From Sepioteuthis lessoniana (lineage: Eukaryota; Mollusca; Cephalopoda; Myopsida; Loliginidae), in the NCBI GenBank assembly GCA_963585895.1, contig CAUZXS010005791.1, forward strand, positions 1,941,673-2,005,672: 64,000 bases of DNA, read 5' to 3'. Each line of letters starts with the position of its first letter. The stretch's first letter is position 1. The position numbers and the translations under genes are program-made. The notes under the pieces are model-generated. The model worked only from the letters and a program-made list of their open reading frames with translations. It was not told the origin of the DNA and made no database searches. Below are positions 42,801 to 55,200 of this stretch, piece by piece.

Positions 42801-45800
42801 CTCTACACATTTCACCCATTTCTCTACCCTCCCTCTTTCCTTTCATAAATTCTAGACATTCTTTTTATGTCCTCTTCACCCTCTTCGCTCCCCTTCATCC
42901 TTCCTTTTATATATTCTAAATATTCTTTTATCTCCTCTACAGATTTCACCCTTTTCTCTACCCTCCCTCTTTCCTTTCATAAATTCTAGAAATTCTTTTC
43001 ATGTCCTCTTCACCCTCTTCGCTCCCCTTCATCCTTCCTTTTATATATTCTAAATATTCTTTTATCTCCTCTACACATTTCACCCATCTCTCTACCCTCC
43101 CTCTTTCCTTTCATAATTTCTAGACATTCTTTTTATGTCCTCTTCACCTTCTTCGCTCCCCTTCATCCTTCCTTTTATATATTCTAAATATTCTTTTATC
43201 TCCTCTACACATTTCACCCATTTCTCTACCCTCCCTCTTTCCTTTCATAAATTCTAGACATTCTTTTTATGTCCTCTTCACCCTCTTCGCTCCCCTTCAT
43301 CTTTCCTTTTATATATTCTAAATATTCTTTTATCTCCTCTACACATTTCACCTATGTCTCTACCGTCCCTCTTTCCTTTCATAAATTTTAGACATTCTTT
43401 TTATGTCCTCTTCACCCTCTTCGCTCCCCTTCATCCTTCCTTTTATATATTCTAAATATTCTTTTATCTCCTCTACACATTTCACCCTTTTCTCTACCCT
43501 CCCCCTTTCCTTTCATAAATTCTAGACATTCTTTTTATGTCCTCTTCACCCTCTTCGCTCCCTTTCATCCTTCCTTTTATATATTCTAAATATTCTTTTA
43601 TCTCCTCTACACATTTCACCCTTTTCTCTACCCTCCCTCTTTCCTTTCATAAATTCTAGACATTCTTTTTATGTCCTCTTCACCCTCTTCGCTCCCCTTC
43701 ATCCTTCCTTTTATATATTCTAAATATTCTTTTATCTCCTCTACACATTTCACCCTTTTCTCTACCCTCCCTCTTTCCTTTCATAAATTCTAGACATTCT
43801 TTTTATGTCCTCTTCACCCTCTTCGCTTCCCTTCATCCTTCCTTTTATATATTCTAAATATTCTTTTATCTCCTCTACACATTTCACCCTTTTCTCTACC
43901 CTCCCTCTTTCCTTTCATAAATTCTAGACATTCTTTTTATGTCCTCTTCACCCTCTTCGCTCCCCTTCATCCTTCCTTTTATATATTCTAAATATTCTTT
44001 TATCTCCTCTACACATTTCACCCATTTCTCTACCCTCCCTCTTTCCTTTCATAAATTCTAGACATTCTTTTTATGTCCTCTTCACCCTCTTCGCTTCCCT
44101 TCATCCTTCCTTTTATATATTCTAAATATTCTTTTATCTCCTCTACACATTTCACCCATTTCTCTACCCTCCCTCTTTCCTTTCATAAATTCTAGACATT
44201 TTTTTCATGTCCTCTTCACCCTCTTCGCTCCCCTTCATCCTTCCTTTTATATATTCTAAATATTCTTTTATCTCCTCTACACATTTCACCCATTTCTCTA
44301 CCCTCCCTCTTTCCTTTCATAAATTTTAGACATTCTTTTTATGTCCTCTTCACCCTCTTCGCTCCCCGTCATCCTTCCTTTTATATATTCTAAATATTCT
44401 TTTATCTCCTCTACACATTTCACCCTTTTCTCTACCCTCCCTCTTTCCTTTCATAAATTCTAGACATTCTTTTTATGTCCTCTTCACCCTCTTCTCTCCC
44501 CTTCATCCTTCCTTTTATATATTCTAAATATTCTTTTATCTCCTCTACACATTTCACCCATCTCTTTACCCTCCCTCTTTCCTTTCATAAATTCTAGACA
44601 TTCTTTTTATGTCCTCTTCACCCTCTTCGCTCCCCTTCATCCTTCCTTTTATATATTCTAAATATTCTTTTATCTCCTCTACACATTTCACCCTTTTCTC
44701 TACCCTCCCCCTTTCCTTTCATAAATTCTAGACATTCTTTTTATGTCCTCTTCACCCTCTTCGCTCCCCTTCATCCTTCCTTTTATATATTCTAAATATT
44801 CTTTTATCTCCTCTACACATTTCACCCATTTCTCTACCCTCCCTCTTTCCTTTCATAAATTCTAGACATTCTTTTTATGTCCTCTTCACCCTCTTCGCTA
44901 TCCTTTATCCTTCCTTTTATATATTCTAAATATTCTTTTATCTCCTCTACACATTTCACCCTTTTCTCTACCCTCCTTCTTTCCTTTCATAAATTCTAGA
45001 CATTCTTTTTATGTCCTCTTCACCCTCTTCGCCCCCCTTCATCCTTCCTTTTATATATTCTAAATATTCTTTTATCTCCTCTACACATTTCACCCTTTTC
45101 TCTACCCTCCCTCTTTCCTTTCATAAATTCTAGACATTCTTTTTATGTCCTCTTCACCCTCTTCGCTCCCCTTCATCCTTCCTTTTATATATTCTAAATA
45201 TTCTTTTATCTCCTCTACACATTTCACCCTTTTCTCTACCCTCCCTCTTTCCTTTCATAAATTCTAGACATTCTTTTTATGTCCTCTTCACCCTCTTCGC
45301 TCCCCTTCATCCTTCCTTTTATATATTCTAAATATTCTTTTATCTCCTCTATACATTTCACCCATTTCTCTACCCTCCCTCTTTCCTTTCATAAATTCTA
45401 GACATTCTTTTTATGTCCTCTTCACCCTCTTCGCTCCCCTTCATCCTTCCTTTTATATATTCTAAATATTCTTTTATCTCCTCTACACATTTCACCCTTT
45501 TCTCTACCCTCCCTCTTTCCTTTCATAAATTCTAGACATTCTTTTCATGTCCTCTTCACCCTCTTCGCTCCCCTTCATCCTTCCTTTTATATATTCTAAA
45601 TATTCTTTTATCTCCTTTACACATTTCACCCATTTCTCTACCCTCCCTCTTTCCTTTCATAAATTCTAGACATTCTTTTTATGTCCTCTTCACCCTCTTC
45701 GCTCCCCTTCATCCTTCCTTTTATATATTCTAAATATTCTTTTATCTCCTCTGCACATTTAACCCATTTCTCTACCCTCCCTCTTTCCTTTCATAAATTC

Positions 45801-46015
45801 TAGACATTCTTTTTATGTCCTCTTCACCGTCTTCCCTCCCCTTCATCCTTCCTTTTATATATTCTAAATATTCTTTTATCTCCTCTACACATTTCACCCT
45901 TTTCTCTACCCTCCCTCTTTCCTTTCATAAATTCTAGACATTTTTTTTATGTCCTCTTCACCCTCTTCGCTCCCCTTCATCCTTCCTTTTATATATTCTA
46001 AATATTCTTTTATCT
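36881..46015. repeat. 134-bp dimeric satellite, ~68 copies
   Basis: This is a homogeneous head-to-tail array. Each 134-bp unit is two related halves: about 70 bp (TTTTATATATTCTAAATATT, then CTCCTCTACACATTTCACCC and TCTACCCTCCCTCTTTCC) and about 64 bp (TTTCATAAATTCTAGACATT, then ATGTCCTCTTCACCCTCTTC, GCTCCCCTTCATCCTTCC). The strand shown is very pyrimidine-rich. Variants recur in several units (CACCC-ATTT versus CACCC-TTTT; CTTCGCTCCC versus CTTCTCTCCC or CTTCCCTCCC; a TTCATTTCATAAATT unit at about 38955 and 39893). Such spread is typical of unequal exchange and local homogenisation. No long open frame crosses it. Confidence 0.97.
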
Positions 46016-46680
46016 CCCCTTCACATTTTACCCTTTCTCTTTCTTTCTTCCTTCATTTCCTATAATCTAAATGTTCTTTATTCTCCCCTTCTCATTTTTC
46101 CCTTTTCTCTCTCCTTCTTCCTTCATTTCATATATTCTAAATGTTCTTTATTCTCCCCTTCACATTTTACCCTTTTCTCTTTCATTCTTTCTTCATTTCA
46201 TATATTCTAAATATTCTTTTTTTTTCCCCTTCACATTTTACCCTTTTCTCTATCTTTCTTCCTTCATTTCATATATTCTAGATTTTGTTTTATCTCCCCT
46301 TCACATTTTACCCTTTTCTCTCTCATTCTTCCTTCATTTCATATATTCTAAATGTTCTTTATTCTCCCCTTCACATTTTACCCTTTTCTCTATCTTTCTT
46401 CCTTCATTTCATATATTCTGAATGTTCTTTATTCTCCCCTTCACATTTTACCCTTTTCTATCTTATTCTTCCTTAATTTCATATATTCTAGATTTTGTTT
46501 TATATCCCCTTTGCATTTTATCCTTTTCTCTTTCCTAATTCCTTTATGTCATATATTCTAGATTTTGTTTTATCTCCCCTTCACATTTTACCTTTTTCTC
46601 TTTCCTTCTTCCTTCATTTCATATATTCTAAATGTTCTTTATTCTCCCCTTCACATTTTACTTCCTTTTATAGATTCTAA
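46016..46680. repeat. Monomeric ~67-70-bp edge of the satellite
   Basis: About nine diverged copies of a single monomer (TTCATTTCATATATTCTAAA, then TCTCCCCTTCACATTTTACC and CTTTTCTCT), with TTCATATATTC recurring every ~70 bp. The monomer resembles both halves of the 134-bp dimer. Overlapping plus-strand frames (46071-46680) encode a repeated FHLPFTFYPF-like peptide purely because the unit is close to a multiple of three. They are not genes. Confidence 0.92.
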
Positions 46681-46826
46681 GTATTCATTATTAATGTATG
46701 TCTTTCCTCTTTCTCCTTTTGAATGAGAACAGGTACATGATTTTTTTATTATTTCCATATTCCCAATATTATATAGACTCCTTATAGAAAGGATGAAAGT
46801 GTAGAGAAGAGGAAAACCTCGTATTT
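46681..46826. other. AT-rich spacer
   Basis: Nothing recognised between the satellite edge and the LTR-like block. Confidence 0.4.
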
Positions 46827-47135
46827 TGTTTCGGCGCGCAATTTAATTCAACACTGAATTTCACCCAATCAGGATGATTTATCCTATTCAGCCCGGACCT
46901 TCATTTTCGGCTAGCAAAACGGGTGAGCGGCCAAATCCACTCTCTTCGGCTTGAGACGGCAACCAGAACAGACTTGCCTCTGGTCGTCCCTGCTTAGCGA
47001 TGCTTTTTAGCTAAACAAGCCACCCAGTGTGGACATCTCACTGTGGCTTTAACACTAGCAGCAGCAACATGGACACTCAACGAGGGGATCATCTAATTTA
47101 TGGATTCTTTACGAGGAATCCCAGTTGAACATAAA
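46827..47135. mobile_element. LTR-like block, inverted relative of 32018-32460
   Basis: It starts TGTTTCGGCGCGCAATTTAA and continues CAATCAGGATGA, ATTCAGCCCGGA; these are the complement of the right end of the 32018-32460 block. Similarity fades after GGATCATCTAATTTATGGAT at about 47100. It is a partial copy, probably a fossil LTR. Confidence 0.4.
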
Positions 47136-47945
47136 TTAGAAACATTCAGCATGCCTTCCACAGGCACCACTTCATGTCACCCCAAAAATTGACTATGTCG
47201 ATCCGAGCGTAACCCCGCTCTCGACAACATGGAGATATCGCAGACTCTCCTTCAAAAACCAGATACAAAACTACACGGTGACTTTAAACACATCCCTCAC
47301 ACGTCCAACAACACGCTGCCATCTCAACATCCCGCTAAGCCATTTCATCTCCAACACTAACAAGCCGAAACACCTCGAGTCTTGCAGCACCAAGACTAAA
47401 AAATATAGTGTTCGGGAAAATAACAAAATTCCCTCGAAACCGCAATAAAAGCAACTGGGAAAAACATCCTGGTAGCAAATGAATATTTGATTAAGAATCA
47501 AATCTCCTTGATTTTCTTTATATTTCCATCTTTACTGCCATAATCCTTACAACATCTTCTCAATAGAAAAAATGAATGCAACTTTTAGAAAATCCCTAGA
47601 AGATATCAATACTTGATACTCCAGTTGTAAAAATAAATGTGTTTTTTTCATTTGTCTATAAACTTATTGAATTTACATGTATTATGCCATGATTAGTATG
47701 TTAGACTCATTGGTTAATGTAAAGGGTGTTCAATTTTCCTTAAGTGTTCCATTGTTAAAAACTTATACCAAATTTAAGCTGTGCTTACTCTTTGAATGCC
47801 TCACATGGTGCAATTCTTAGCAAGTTAAACAGGCAGACCACAGTTAGGGAGTTTCCTTATCCCTTATTTCCTTTTACTTTTGCGCATCCTCACAATGTAT
47901 TCATTATTTTACAAAAATGAAATCAGCAAGTTATGAGGAAGAAAA
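47136..47945. other. No recognised feature
   Basis: Moderately GC-rich to 47470, then AT-rich. The minus-strand frame 47501-47271 has no domain I know. Confidence 0.4.
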
Positions 47946-47948
47946 GAA

Positions 47949-47950
47949 TA

Positions 47951-48010
<60 letters not shown>

Positions 48011-48023
48011 TATATTATATATG
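47949..48023. repeat. (TC)n-(TA)n-(TATAT)n microsatellite
   Basis: CTCTCTCT run, then about 26 TA units, then TATATTATATTATAT. Confidence 0.95.
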
Positions 48024-48214
48024 AAGGTAGAGTTCAGCCTGATAGCTATTCTCTCAAGTCTATTGATTTCAAAGTAATGAAAATTCTCTTAGAACAAGTC
48101 ATTTATCATTGACTTTGTTTGGATTCCATGTCCTGTTTTGAACCATCATGAATGATTGATTATTCTAACTCCATAAAGTTCCTATGATTTATTTTCTATA
48201 CTTTATTTTCTATG

Positions 48215-48542
48215 CTTTAAGTTGAATTGGGTTACTATTTACCAACCCCTCTGCTCGGGCAGGATATGACACAAGGTCGATTTTTAAGCGGAGTTTAACA
48301 GGTTTGAATTCAGAGTTTTCCTTCTCCTAGACTAGTTGCCTAACCAAGGCTGAAGAACCTAGTCTGTCCTACTATTTACCCATAGCTGGAGGGAGAATAA
48401 TTGGATTCATACCTTCCCCAAGGGTATTAGTGCTATGTGAAATGCAATCAGTCTCGTTCAGGATTTGAACTCGTGTCGCCGTGTCCATTTCCAACGACGA
48501 TAACGACTACACCACGGGCACCTCCTTTAAGTTGAATTGGGT
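48215..48542 (-). mobile_element. tRNA-derived SINE with 18-bp target-site duplication
   Basis: The body is 48233-48524. Read on the minus strand it starts GAGGTGCCCGTGGTGTAGTC, with the A box TGGTGTAGTCG, and has the B box GAGTTCAAATCC about 40 bp later. The head is therefore a tRNA-like Pol III promoter. A unique body follows (GGGGAAGGTATGAATCCAAT, TATGGGTAAATAGTAGGACA, GGAGAAGGAAAACTCTGAAT, GTCATATCCTGCCCGAGCAG), and the end is GGGGTTGGTAAATAGTA. Both sides carry the exact 18-bp sequence CTTTAAGTTGAATTGGGT (48215-48232 and 48525-48542), the footprint of LINE-assisted insertion. There is no poly(A); the 3' end is the repeated GGTAAATAGTA motif. Other copies lie at 56605-56872, 35109-35196 and 36495-36632. 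Confidence 0.9.
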
Positions 48543-51070
48543 AAGTCAGTCTACTGTTGTGTTGAGCCACAACAATGGCAGACAAGCTAATTATGACTGG
48601 CTTGGTGCATAAAGATATCAGTATTTATAGTACTCCAGAATATCCCATTCCTGCATCAGAGGAACTTCATTCCTTAAGCCCTTATTGGCCACTGGTTTCC
48701 GTGTAGATATGGTGATACATTAATGTCTACCTTGTCTGCTGATTGGATGCTTGTGAGAATCCCAATGCAATGGTGAGTACCCAATTACTTTTACTACATC
48801 AGGGTGGTAACTTGTACATTTTAGAATATTGATTTACATAAACTTTGTTCACATTGTTCATAGCAATGTTACCCAAAGAAAAAAACAATCCCAAAATAAT
48901 ATGGCTAGTTATTTTGGGGGCCATGAAAATCAGCCAAAGAAAAAAAAATGAAATCCTTCTAATTACATGGCACAGACAAATAAATTTCTAGTTGAAAAAA
49001 TTATAATAATCTTTAACAATCTCCAATGTGTTACTCCTTGTTTTTCAAAGAATATATTTTTGTTTCCTGTAAATTTTGACAGCAAATATCTTTTTCTGTT
49101 TATAAGAATATTATTTGCAGGAAATTTTATTATAGGACATCGAGCTCTAATAATAGAATCCTATCTATGTTCTATATGTGCTTGTGTGTGTTTGTGTATT
49201 TGTGTCATTGGTTCTGTGATCTGTTCTATTGACCCAGACAATGAATGGTTTACAACCAAGTTGCTTGTGATGATTGAGACAGGTGCTAAACATAAATCAA
49301 AGACTTTTATTTTGAAAAATACAACTGATAAAGAGAAAATTTCATTTCCTTTTTTTTATTTCATTATTATTTAGGTCTTTTAGTAACCTGCATTCTTTGA
49401 GAATTAAGTTGGTAAGTAAAGGGGATATGTAGATAAAAATCTGGCCATGAATTCTTGGATTAGAGTGCTCTCTATACAACATCTCTGGGCTATTTCTTTT
49501 CCTGAAATATACTTTTCCAAATTCCAATTTGTCCTGATGGTTTATCCTAGCATTAAGCAAGTTGTTCAAGTCCTTGCTATATTCATCAATCCTTTCATTC
49601 AATTTTCTGTAAGTTCCACGGATGTTTTTTTTTGTTTTTTGTTTTTTTCCCTCACTGTTTACTGGCTATTTTTTAAGTTCCTGCTTTGAATTTGTAATCA
49701 GTTTTTGTTTGATGTTGATTATTGTTTTGATTTTTCTGGAGGTGTATTTATGTTAAGATGGATTAGATTTTCTTCAAAGCTGCTTGTGTTAGTCGATAAT
49801 ATTATGTATTTGTTATGCCTTTGTATTCTATTTCTTGATGTTATCACTTTTGATTGTTTATTTTTGATGATTTTGTATGCTTTCTTTATTGTATATGAAG
49901 TGATAAGGTTTTGAATGTATTTCCTATGTACATTTCTTCCTCTTGTAAGTGTTAGGGGATGACAATCTAAAGTACTCTTAGATAAAATCCTATAACTGCT
50001 CCAGATTTTTTTTTTTTTTGTGATATGATTAAAAATTTTATAAAATAATTTTTAGTTGTGGACTTTCTGTGGACTTTGAATTTTAAGTCTCAGATTCAGA
50101 AAATATTTATGAAAGGTTGTGTCTTCTTTGTTTTAACATCAAATGTAAATTTGATAATGAGTTTAAGGGCTTCTCTAATGAAATCTAAAAAACCATTAAG
50201 CCCATACAACATAATCATAAAAGTTATGGCATGTGGTCTGCTTGTTTCAGTAGGCTGCAAATGCACGTTATCCAGTGGGTTGGTAAGCATTCTTTTTGGC
50301 TCCAAAAGTTAAGCATAGTTTTATTTTTATATTTTACCATTTGCTTTCTCTTTTGTTTTCTTATTTGTTTTATTTTTCATTCAAACTTTATTAATCTTCA
50401 CAGATTCAATTTTATCTTATTTCATTCTTTATGAGTAAATCAATAATACATTGTCAAAGCACTTTCAATTTTATTGGTAACAGGTTTTGGAGTGGACTGT
50501 ATTCTAGGAATTCTATTATGTCATGCTAAAAACACTGCTTCATAGGTAGGCTGAATTTTTTGAGAGAAGAGATTATTATCGAAAATGAAAAAGCATTGTT
50601 TTATAATCAATTTGCAGATCTCTATGACTTTTTAAGGTAAGGAAAGGTGTATTTTAAATTTTGTTGATATTTCTTTTTTCTTTGGTATCTTTTTTTAATT
50701 TATTTAAGAGGTATCCAGAGATTTTGATATTTTCCTAGGAGTTGGGGGTGGCATTTTAGTTTGGGTTTTCATTAGTTCATTAAAAGCACTATCAATATTT
50801 ATAAGTCTCATTGAAATGAGAAAAAATGGCTTCCATGTTCAAAGCTGGAATTTATGAAATAACCTGTAAAATGTATCTATGAAACTTCATGAAATTTTAA
50901 GAAAAGAACAGGTTAACATTAGAGGTAATGGAAAATTGAGAATGTGGTCAATGTTTATCATGTATAGATTTTATTTTCTTAGGATAATGAATTCATTCAG
51001 ATGTCACTTTAAAAACATGTCAATCTGATTTTCCATATTATTTTCTTCTTATTCCAAAACTTATTCATAC
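48543..51070. other. Long AT-rich stretch without recognised genes
   Basis: Open frames such as 48967-49374 (+), 49602-49342 (-) and 49447-49689 (+) are AT-driven. The minus-strand 86-residue frame (MNERIDEYSKDLNNLLNARI...) is charged and could be an old element fragment, but I recognise no family. A T-run occurs at 50008-50018. Confidence 0.4.
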
Positions 51071-51075
51071 AAATA

Positions 51076-51105
51076 ACACACACACACACACACACACGCA
51101 CACAA

Positions 51106-51171
<66 letters not shown>

Positions 51172-51188
51172 GTATATATATATATATA
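51076..51188. repeat. (CA)n-(TA)n microsatellite
   Basis: ACACAC tract with CG interruptions, followed by TA units with two TGTA interruptions. Confidence 0.95.
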
Positions 51189-51194
51189 ATTTTC

Positions 51195-51500
51195 TTCATT
51201 TGATTGCCTGTTACCAATGGAGTCCTCAGTTAATCTTGACGAAACTTGGCACATGAACTCATTTCACCTCAAGGAGTCTTTTAATGGATGGTATTTGCTA
51301 AAAATTGGTCTGGAAGGCCTAATTTAACCAGTAAGGAACTAAAATTGGCATAGGACACCAGAACTTCTGAAAGAAAAAATACTCAAGGATCATTCTATCA
51401 AAAGACTTCATGGTTAATAGGCAAATCTTTGTGAAAATTGTCATGTGAATGCTTTCAACCTCAAGAAGTGTTTTAAAGATATCTGAAGAAAGAGGAATAC
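51195..51500. repeat. Degenerate ~193-bp repeat, two units
   Basis: GAAACTTGGCACATGAACTC, then TTCACCTCAAGGAGTCTTTT (51241), recurs as AAAATTGTCATGTGAATGC, then TTCAACCTCAAGAAGTGTTTT (51434). A third relative is at 57755-57805 (AAAATTGCTATTTGAGCCC, TTCAACCTCAATGAATGTTTT). Confidence 0.6.
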
Positions 51501-51589
51501 TGAGAGGATAATGAAGTGCACCCTATTACCAGGAGTGCATAGATCATTTATCTTGAAAGGGATCACAAAGCTATAAGTAAAAGTAAAAT

Positions 51590-51810
51590 TGACGACCATA
51601 GTTGCGGGCGACCAGAAGGCTCCGAGGTTTAGGGGAGGGCGCTACTATTTTCCCTGGATTGCTCCACTTTACCCTTGATACATACTTTATAATGCTGAGT
51701 GTTAAGCAGGGAGGTATCAAGTATCATTTTTAAAGTCTTTGGTGTGACTCAACCAGGGATTCAACCCCAAAATACAAATAAAATTGCCATCTGTTGAAGA
51801 GTGGCACATA
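51590..51810. repeat. Possible second SINE family
   Basis: AACCAGGGATTCAACCCC at about 51750 is the complement of a B-box-like GGTTGAATCCC. The block from GAAGGCTCCGAGGTTTAGGG onward looks like a compact dispersed repeat. No A box or target duplication was confirmed. Confidence 0.35.
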
Positions 51811-51954
51811 AATAGGATTGCCACCAATGGGAAGACTGGAACATTAAAAACTAATGATAAACTCGTTTATATAGATAAAAAATAGAATTATTTTTTTTAA
51901 GAAAAAGGTTTTATTATATTCTTATCACCCACAATATCAGGTTCTTCTTATATA

Positions 51955-52120
51955 TATAAAATAGGGTCAGCTGCAAATGTTCATAGGCTGACCAAGATAC
52001 TTCAATGGAATGAAACCAAATGAGATTTATTTTTCAGCATAACCCCCTTTTAGTACACACACTTCTTCCATAGGCATTGCAGTGCTTGTTTCCCATTGGT
52101 ATTTGCAAGCTGTAGCGACC
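51955..52120 (-). mobile_element. Possible mariner-like transposase 3' end remnant
   Basis: On the minus strand a short segment around 52090-52040 ends in GGYAEK and a stop, like the last residues of mariner/SETMAR-type transposases (G.Y.EK). Only ~50 codons are visible and frames shift, so this is weak. Confidence 0.28.
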
Positions 52121-52124
52121 CTTA

Positions 52125-52147
52125 ATATATATATATATATATATATA
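52125..52147. repeat. (TA)n microsatellite
   Basis: Eleven TA units. Confidence 0.9.
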
Positions 52148-52276
52148 ATACTTCATCTTTGATGTAGAATAATTGCCCTACAATGTAAGATGCAATTCCT
52201 TCAAATTTGCATCAACAATAAAGTTGACCCAATATCTTGAGACGTATTTCAAAAATAAAATGCCATAACATAAGCA

Positions 52277-55200
52277 ATGTGGAACGTGCTTTTACAAAAG
52301 ATGAAATCATTTTTTTCTGAGTCCATTCTTCCTATAAAAACTCGTTTACAGATATTATGGAAGAAAGATGGGATGTCCCTTAGCTTCTTTGATATAATCC
52401 CTTTTTCAACATATTTGTCCAATAATGGTAGTAACACACTAAACGAGATTCTCTTTAAAAATAGTTTCTTTTATTTCCTTATAAGAAGGAATTTCGACTG
52501 TATGGTAACATCTATTAGACATATAATTAATGTTTCGTTGGATTATGAAAAATTTGTTATCGAGAAGATTAAATGTTTGACCCCCACCCCCCACCCCACC
52601 TCACGTAACATTGATTCGGTTATGATTTTTTTCTGAACTTGAGTTATTGTTTCTACAACTACTCAAGTTTTCTTCGGTGTCTCAGTCTAGTTTCACCAAT
52701 CTGAAGGCATGTTTAGCCGACCTAGCTCACGTGTTTATTGATACTACGGTTGATTCAAGGGGATTCCTGTGGCAGAGGAATCACTTTAAAGTGGCTTATG
52801 ACTTAAAACACAATTCTGACATCCTGCTTACAAAACCAGATAAAGGTGCTGGCTTTGTGATCTTGAGTCGTACTGATTATATTACAAAAATGGCTACTAT
52901 TTTGAATGATACTACCAAATTTCTAAAACTTGGTGATTTATCCCTTGATGACACCCATAAGTTGGAAATAAATTTGCAGAAGCGGTTTCTTGAATTGTTC
53001 AAGAAAAAATTTATTTCCAGAGCTAATCCGTCTCATAGGCTCACAGGGACCAAGAATGTATGGATTACCAAAAATCTATAAATCCGGTATCCCTCTGTGA
53101 CTTATTTTGTCCATGTGTCATTCCACACAACATGCATTGACGAAATGGCTTATTCACTTACTTAATCCTGTTTTAGAATTTTATTCAGGGTTTTGTGTGG
53201 GCAATTCATTTTCTTTTGTTTCCATTATACTTCAACTCTTTCCTTGTGCTGACTCTTCGTTGTTTACTAATTTCATCTTGAAGTAATTTCTATCTGTGAT
53301 GTCTTTTTATACCGTAGTCCTTTGACATCAGTTCCTTCATTCCCTAAAAATCTTTTTGTAGAATTGATGGAATTAGCTACTAAGTCAGTTTTCTTTCATT
53401 TTAATGGCACCATGTAACGCAAGGTAGACGGTATTTCGATGGGTTCACACCTTGACCCAATACTCGCTAATATTTTTGTCGGATTTTATGAGAGACTCCA
53501 CTTTTGTAGGTTCCCTAAGCCTTAAATCAATTTACGTTACGTTCATGACACATTTGCTTATGTATCATACAAGAGTGTTGGTTGTTCTTGGTGGGCTGCC
53601 GGTAATATCTGAAAATTGGAAGATGTCGGACAAACCACTAACACGTGTTAATATCTTAACAACTTTATCCTACTGTCCCCTATTGGCATTCCCATTGGAA
53701 TCGTAAAAACTCCAGGACAAGGGGATAACATTTGATCCTTTATTATCATCAGTAATTACTTACTGATAAAACACCTTCCTTTGTTCAGCTTTTATTTTCA
53801 TTATTTTCATTTTTTTTTTCTATACAAAGTCTTTACGATATCTGAGGTTTTTAGCCAACTGTCCTTTTATCGATCTTGATCCTGGATCCTTATCTTTAAC
53901 TGGATCCCGTACTCTTTCCTGGAAACCATACTCTTTTCCTCTGATAAACAGCAAATGTTTTCTATTTCTTTTTCGGAATTCACCCGAGTCTAACTTTACT
54001 GTGTACCTTCTACTACGTTTATTTACTACTACGATTGTACTAGTATTTTCCCAAGTTTTCGCTTCATCCGTTTTTTCTCGGATTCTATCACCAACCTTTA
54101 GTGGTTTTAGATCTATAAGAATTTTATGTGGTGTATGACAGTGGCCAGAACTACCATCTACACTTTCCCGTAATGCATTATACTATCTTGTTAATAGTCT
54201 AACACTGAATAGTTCGAGATTACATGACTCGAGAAGTTAAACTGCAAACATTTAATATTTACATATATGTTACACAAAAATAATTGTCCCAAACCATACG
54301 AGTTAAAAGCGCAATAGTTGCTCCAAGAACAAGGCGATGAATAGCAGTAGTTACACTTACGTAGTTCTGGTGTAAAGCGAATTCTCGTCAGGCGATTTGT
54401 ACGCACGTGCTTCTCACTTAGCAGAGGCAGAAGTTGACGTTTTATCCCTAGGACCTTCTTGGTCCAAAACAGAGAGAACTTGCCAACGGTCACGTGATTG
54501 TCGGAAGCTCCGCCCATAAATCATAAGAAAGGGAGAAAATTGCGTTTTGTTACCGACAGATCCTTTTCCCCATGTCTTTTATCATTATTTCTCTTGCTTC
54601 GCACTTTATGTTGGAATCTATGAGGATGTGTTTGCCATTTCCCTATAAAGTTAGAATTCTCTGGGGGTTGAAGTCTTTATTCAACTGTCCCCTAGTGGCA
54701 TTCCCTAGGGATCGTAACAACCCAGGACAAAGGAATAACTCTTGATCCTTTATTATCATCAATAATTACTTACTGGTGAAACAGCTAGTCTTAGTTCGCG
54801 TAACGAAGCTCTGCTGTTCTTGCATACTTTGGATGATTTACATCCTTCCTTAACTTTTACTATGGAGAAAGAGAAGGACAATAAATTACTGTTTTTGGAT
54901 GTGTTGGTGGAACGATGTTCGTCTGCTTTCTTGACATGTATATATAGAAAGCCTACGTTCACTGGGGTGTATCTGAGTTGGGGTACTTTTGCTCCTAAGT
55001 CTACAAAGATCAACCTGATTGTCTAATATTCTGGCATTTAAAGATTTGTTCAGATACCAAGATTAAAAGTGAATTTGAGCGAATTAAAAATCTATTTTTG
55101 AGTAATGGGTATCCCGAGGAAGTCATTGCTGATACTATTAACTTAACTGCAAATAAGTTCAGGAATGACAACAGGCCATTTGACCCTTCTAAAAGTCCAG

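Noticed and set aside
36881-46015. CRISPR-like regularly spaced repeat
   Set aside because: The repeats are directly tandem with no variable spacers, and the surrounding DNA is animal repeat DNA.
46071-46680. Overlapping hydrophobic frames at the satellite edge
   Set aside because: They are translations of ~67-70-bp satellite monomers and have no domain beyond the repeat.
47271-47501. 76-residue minus-strand frame
   Set aside because: No recognisable domain and no supporting context.
48967-49374. 135-residue plus-strand frame with hydrophobic stretches
   Set aside because: AT-rich composition alone gives Phe/Leu/Ile-rich frames here. There is no family motif, splice context or conserved neighbour.
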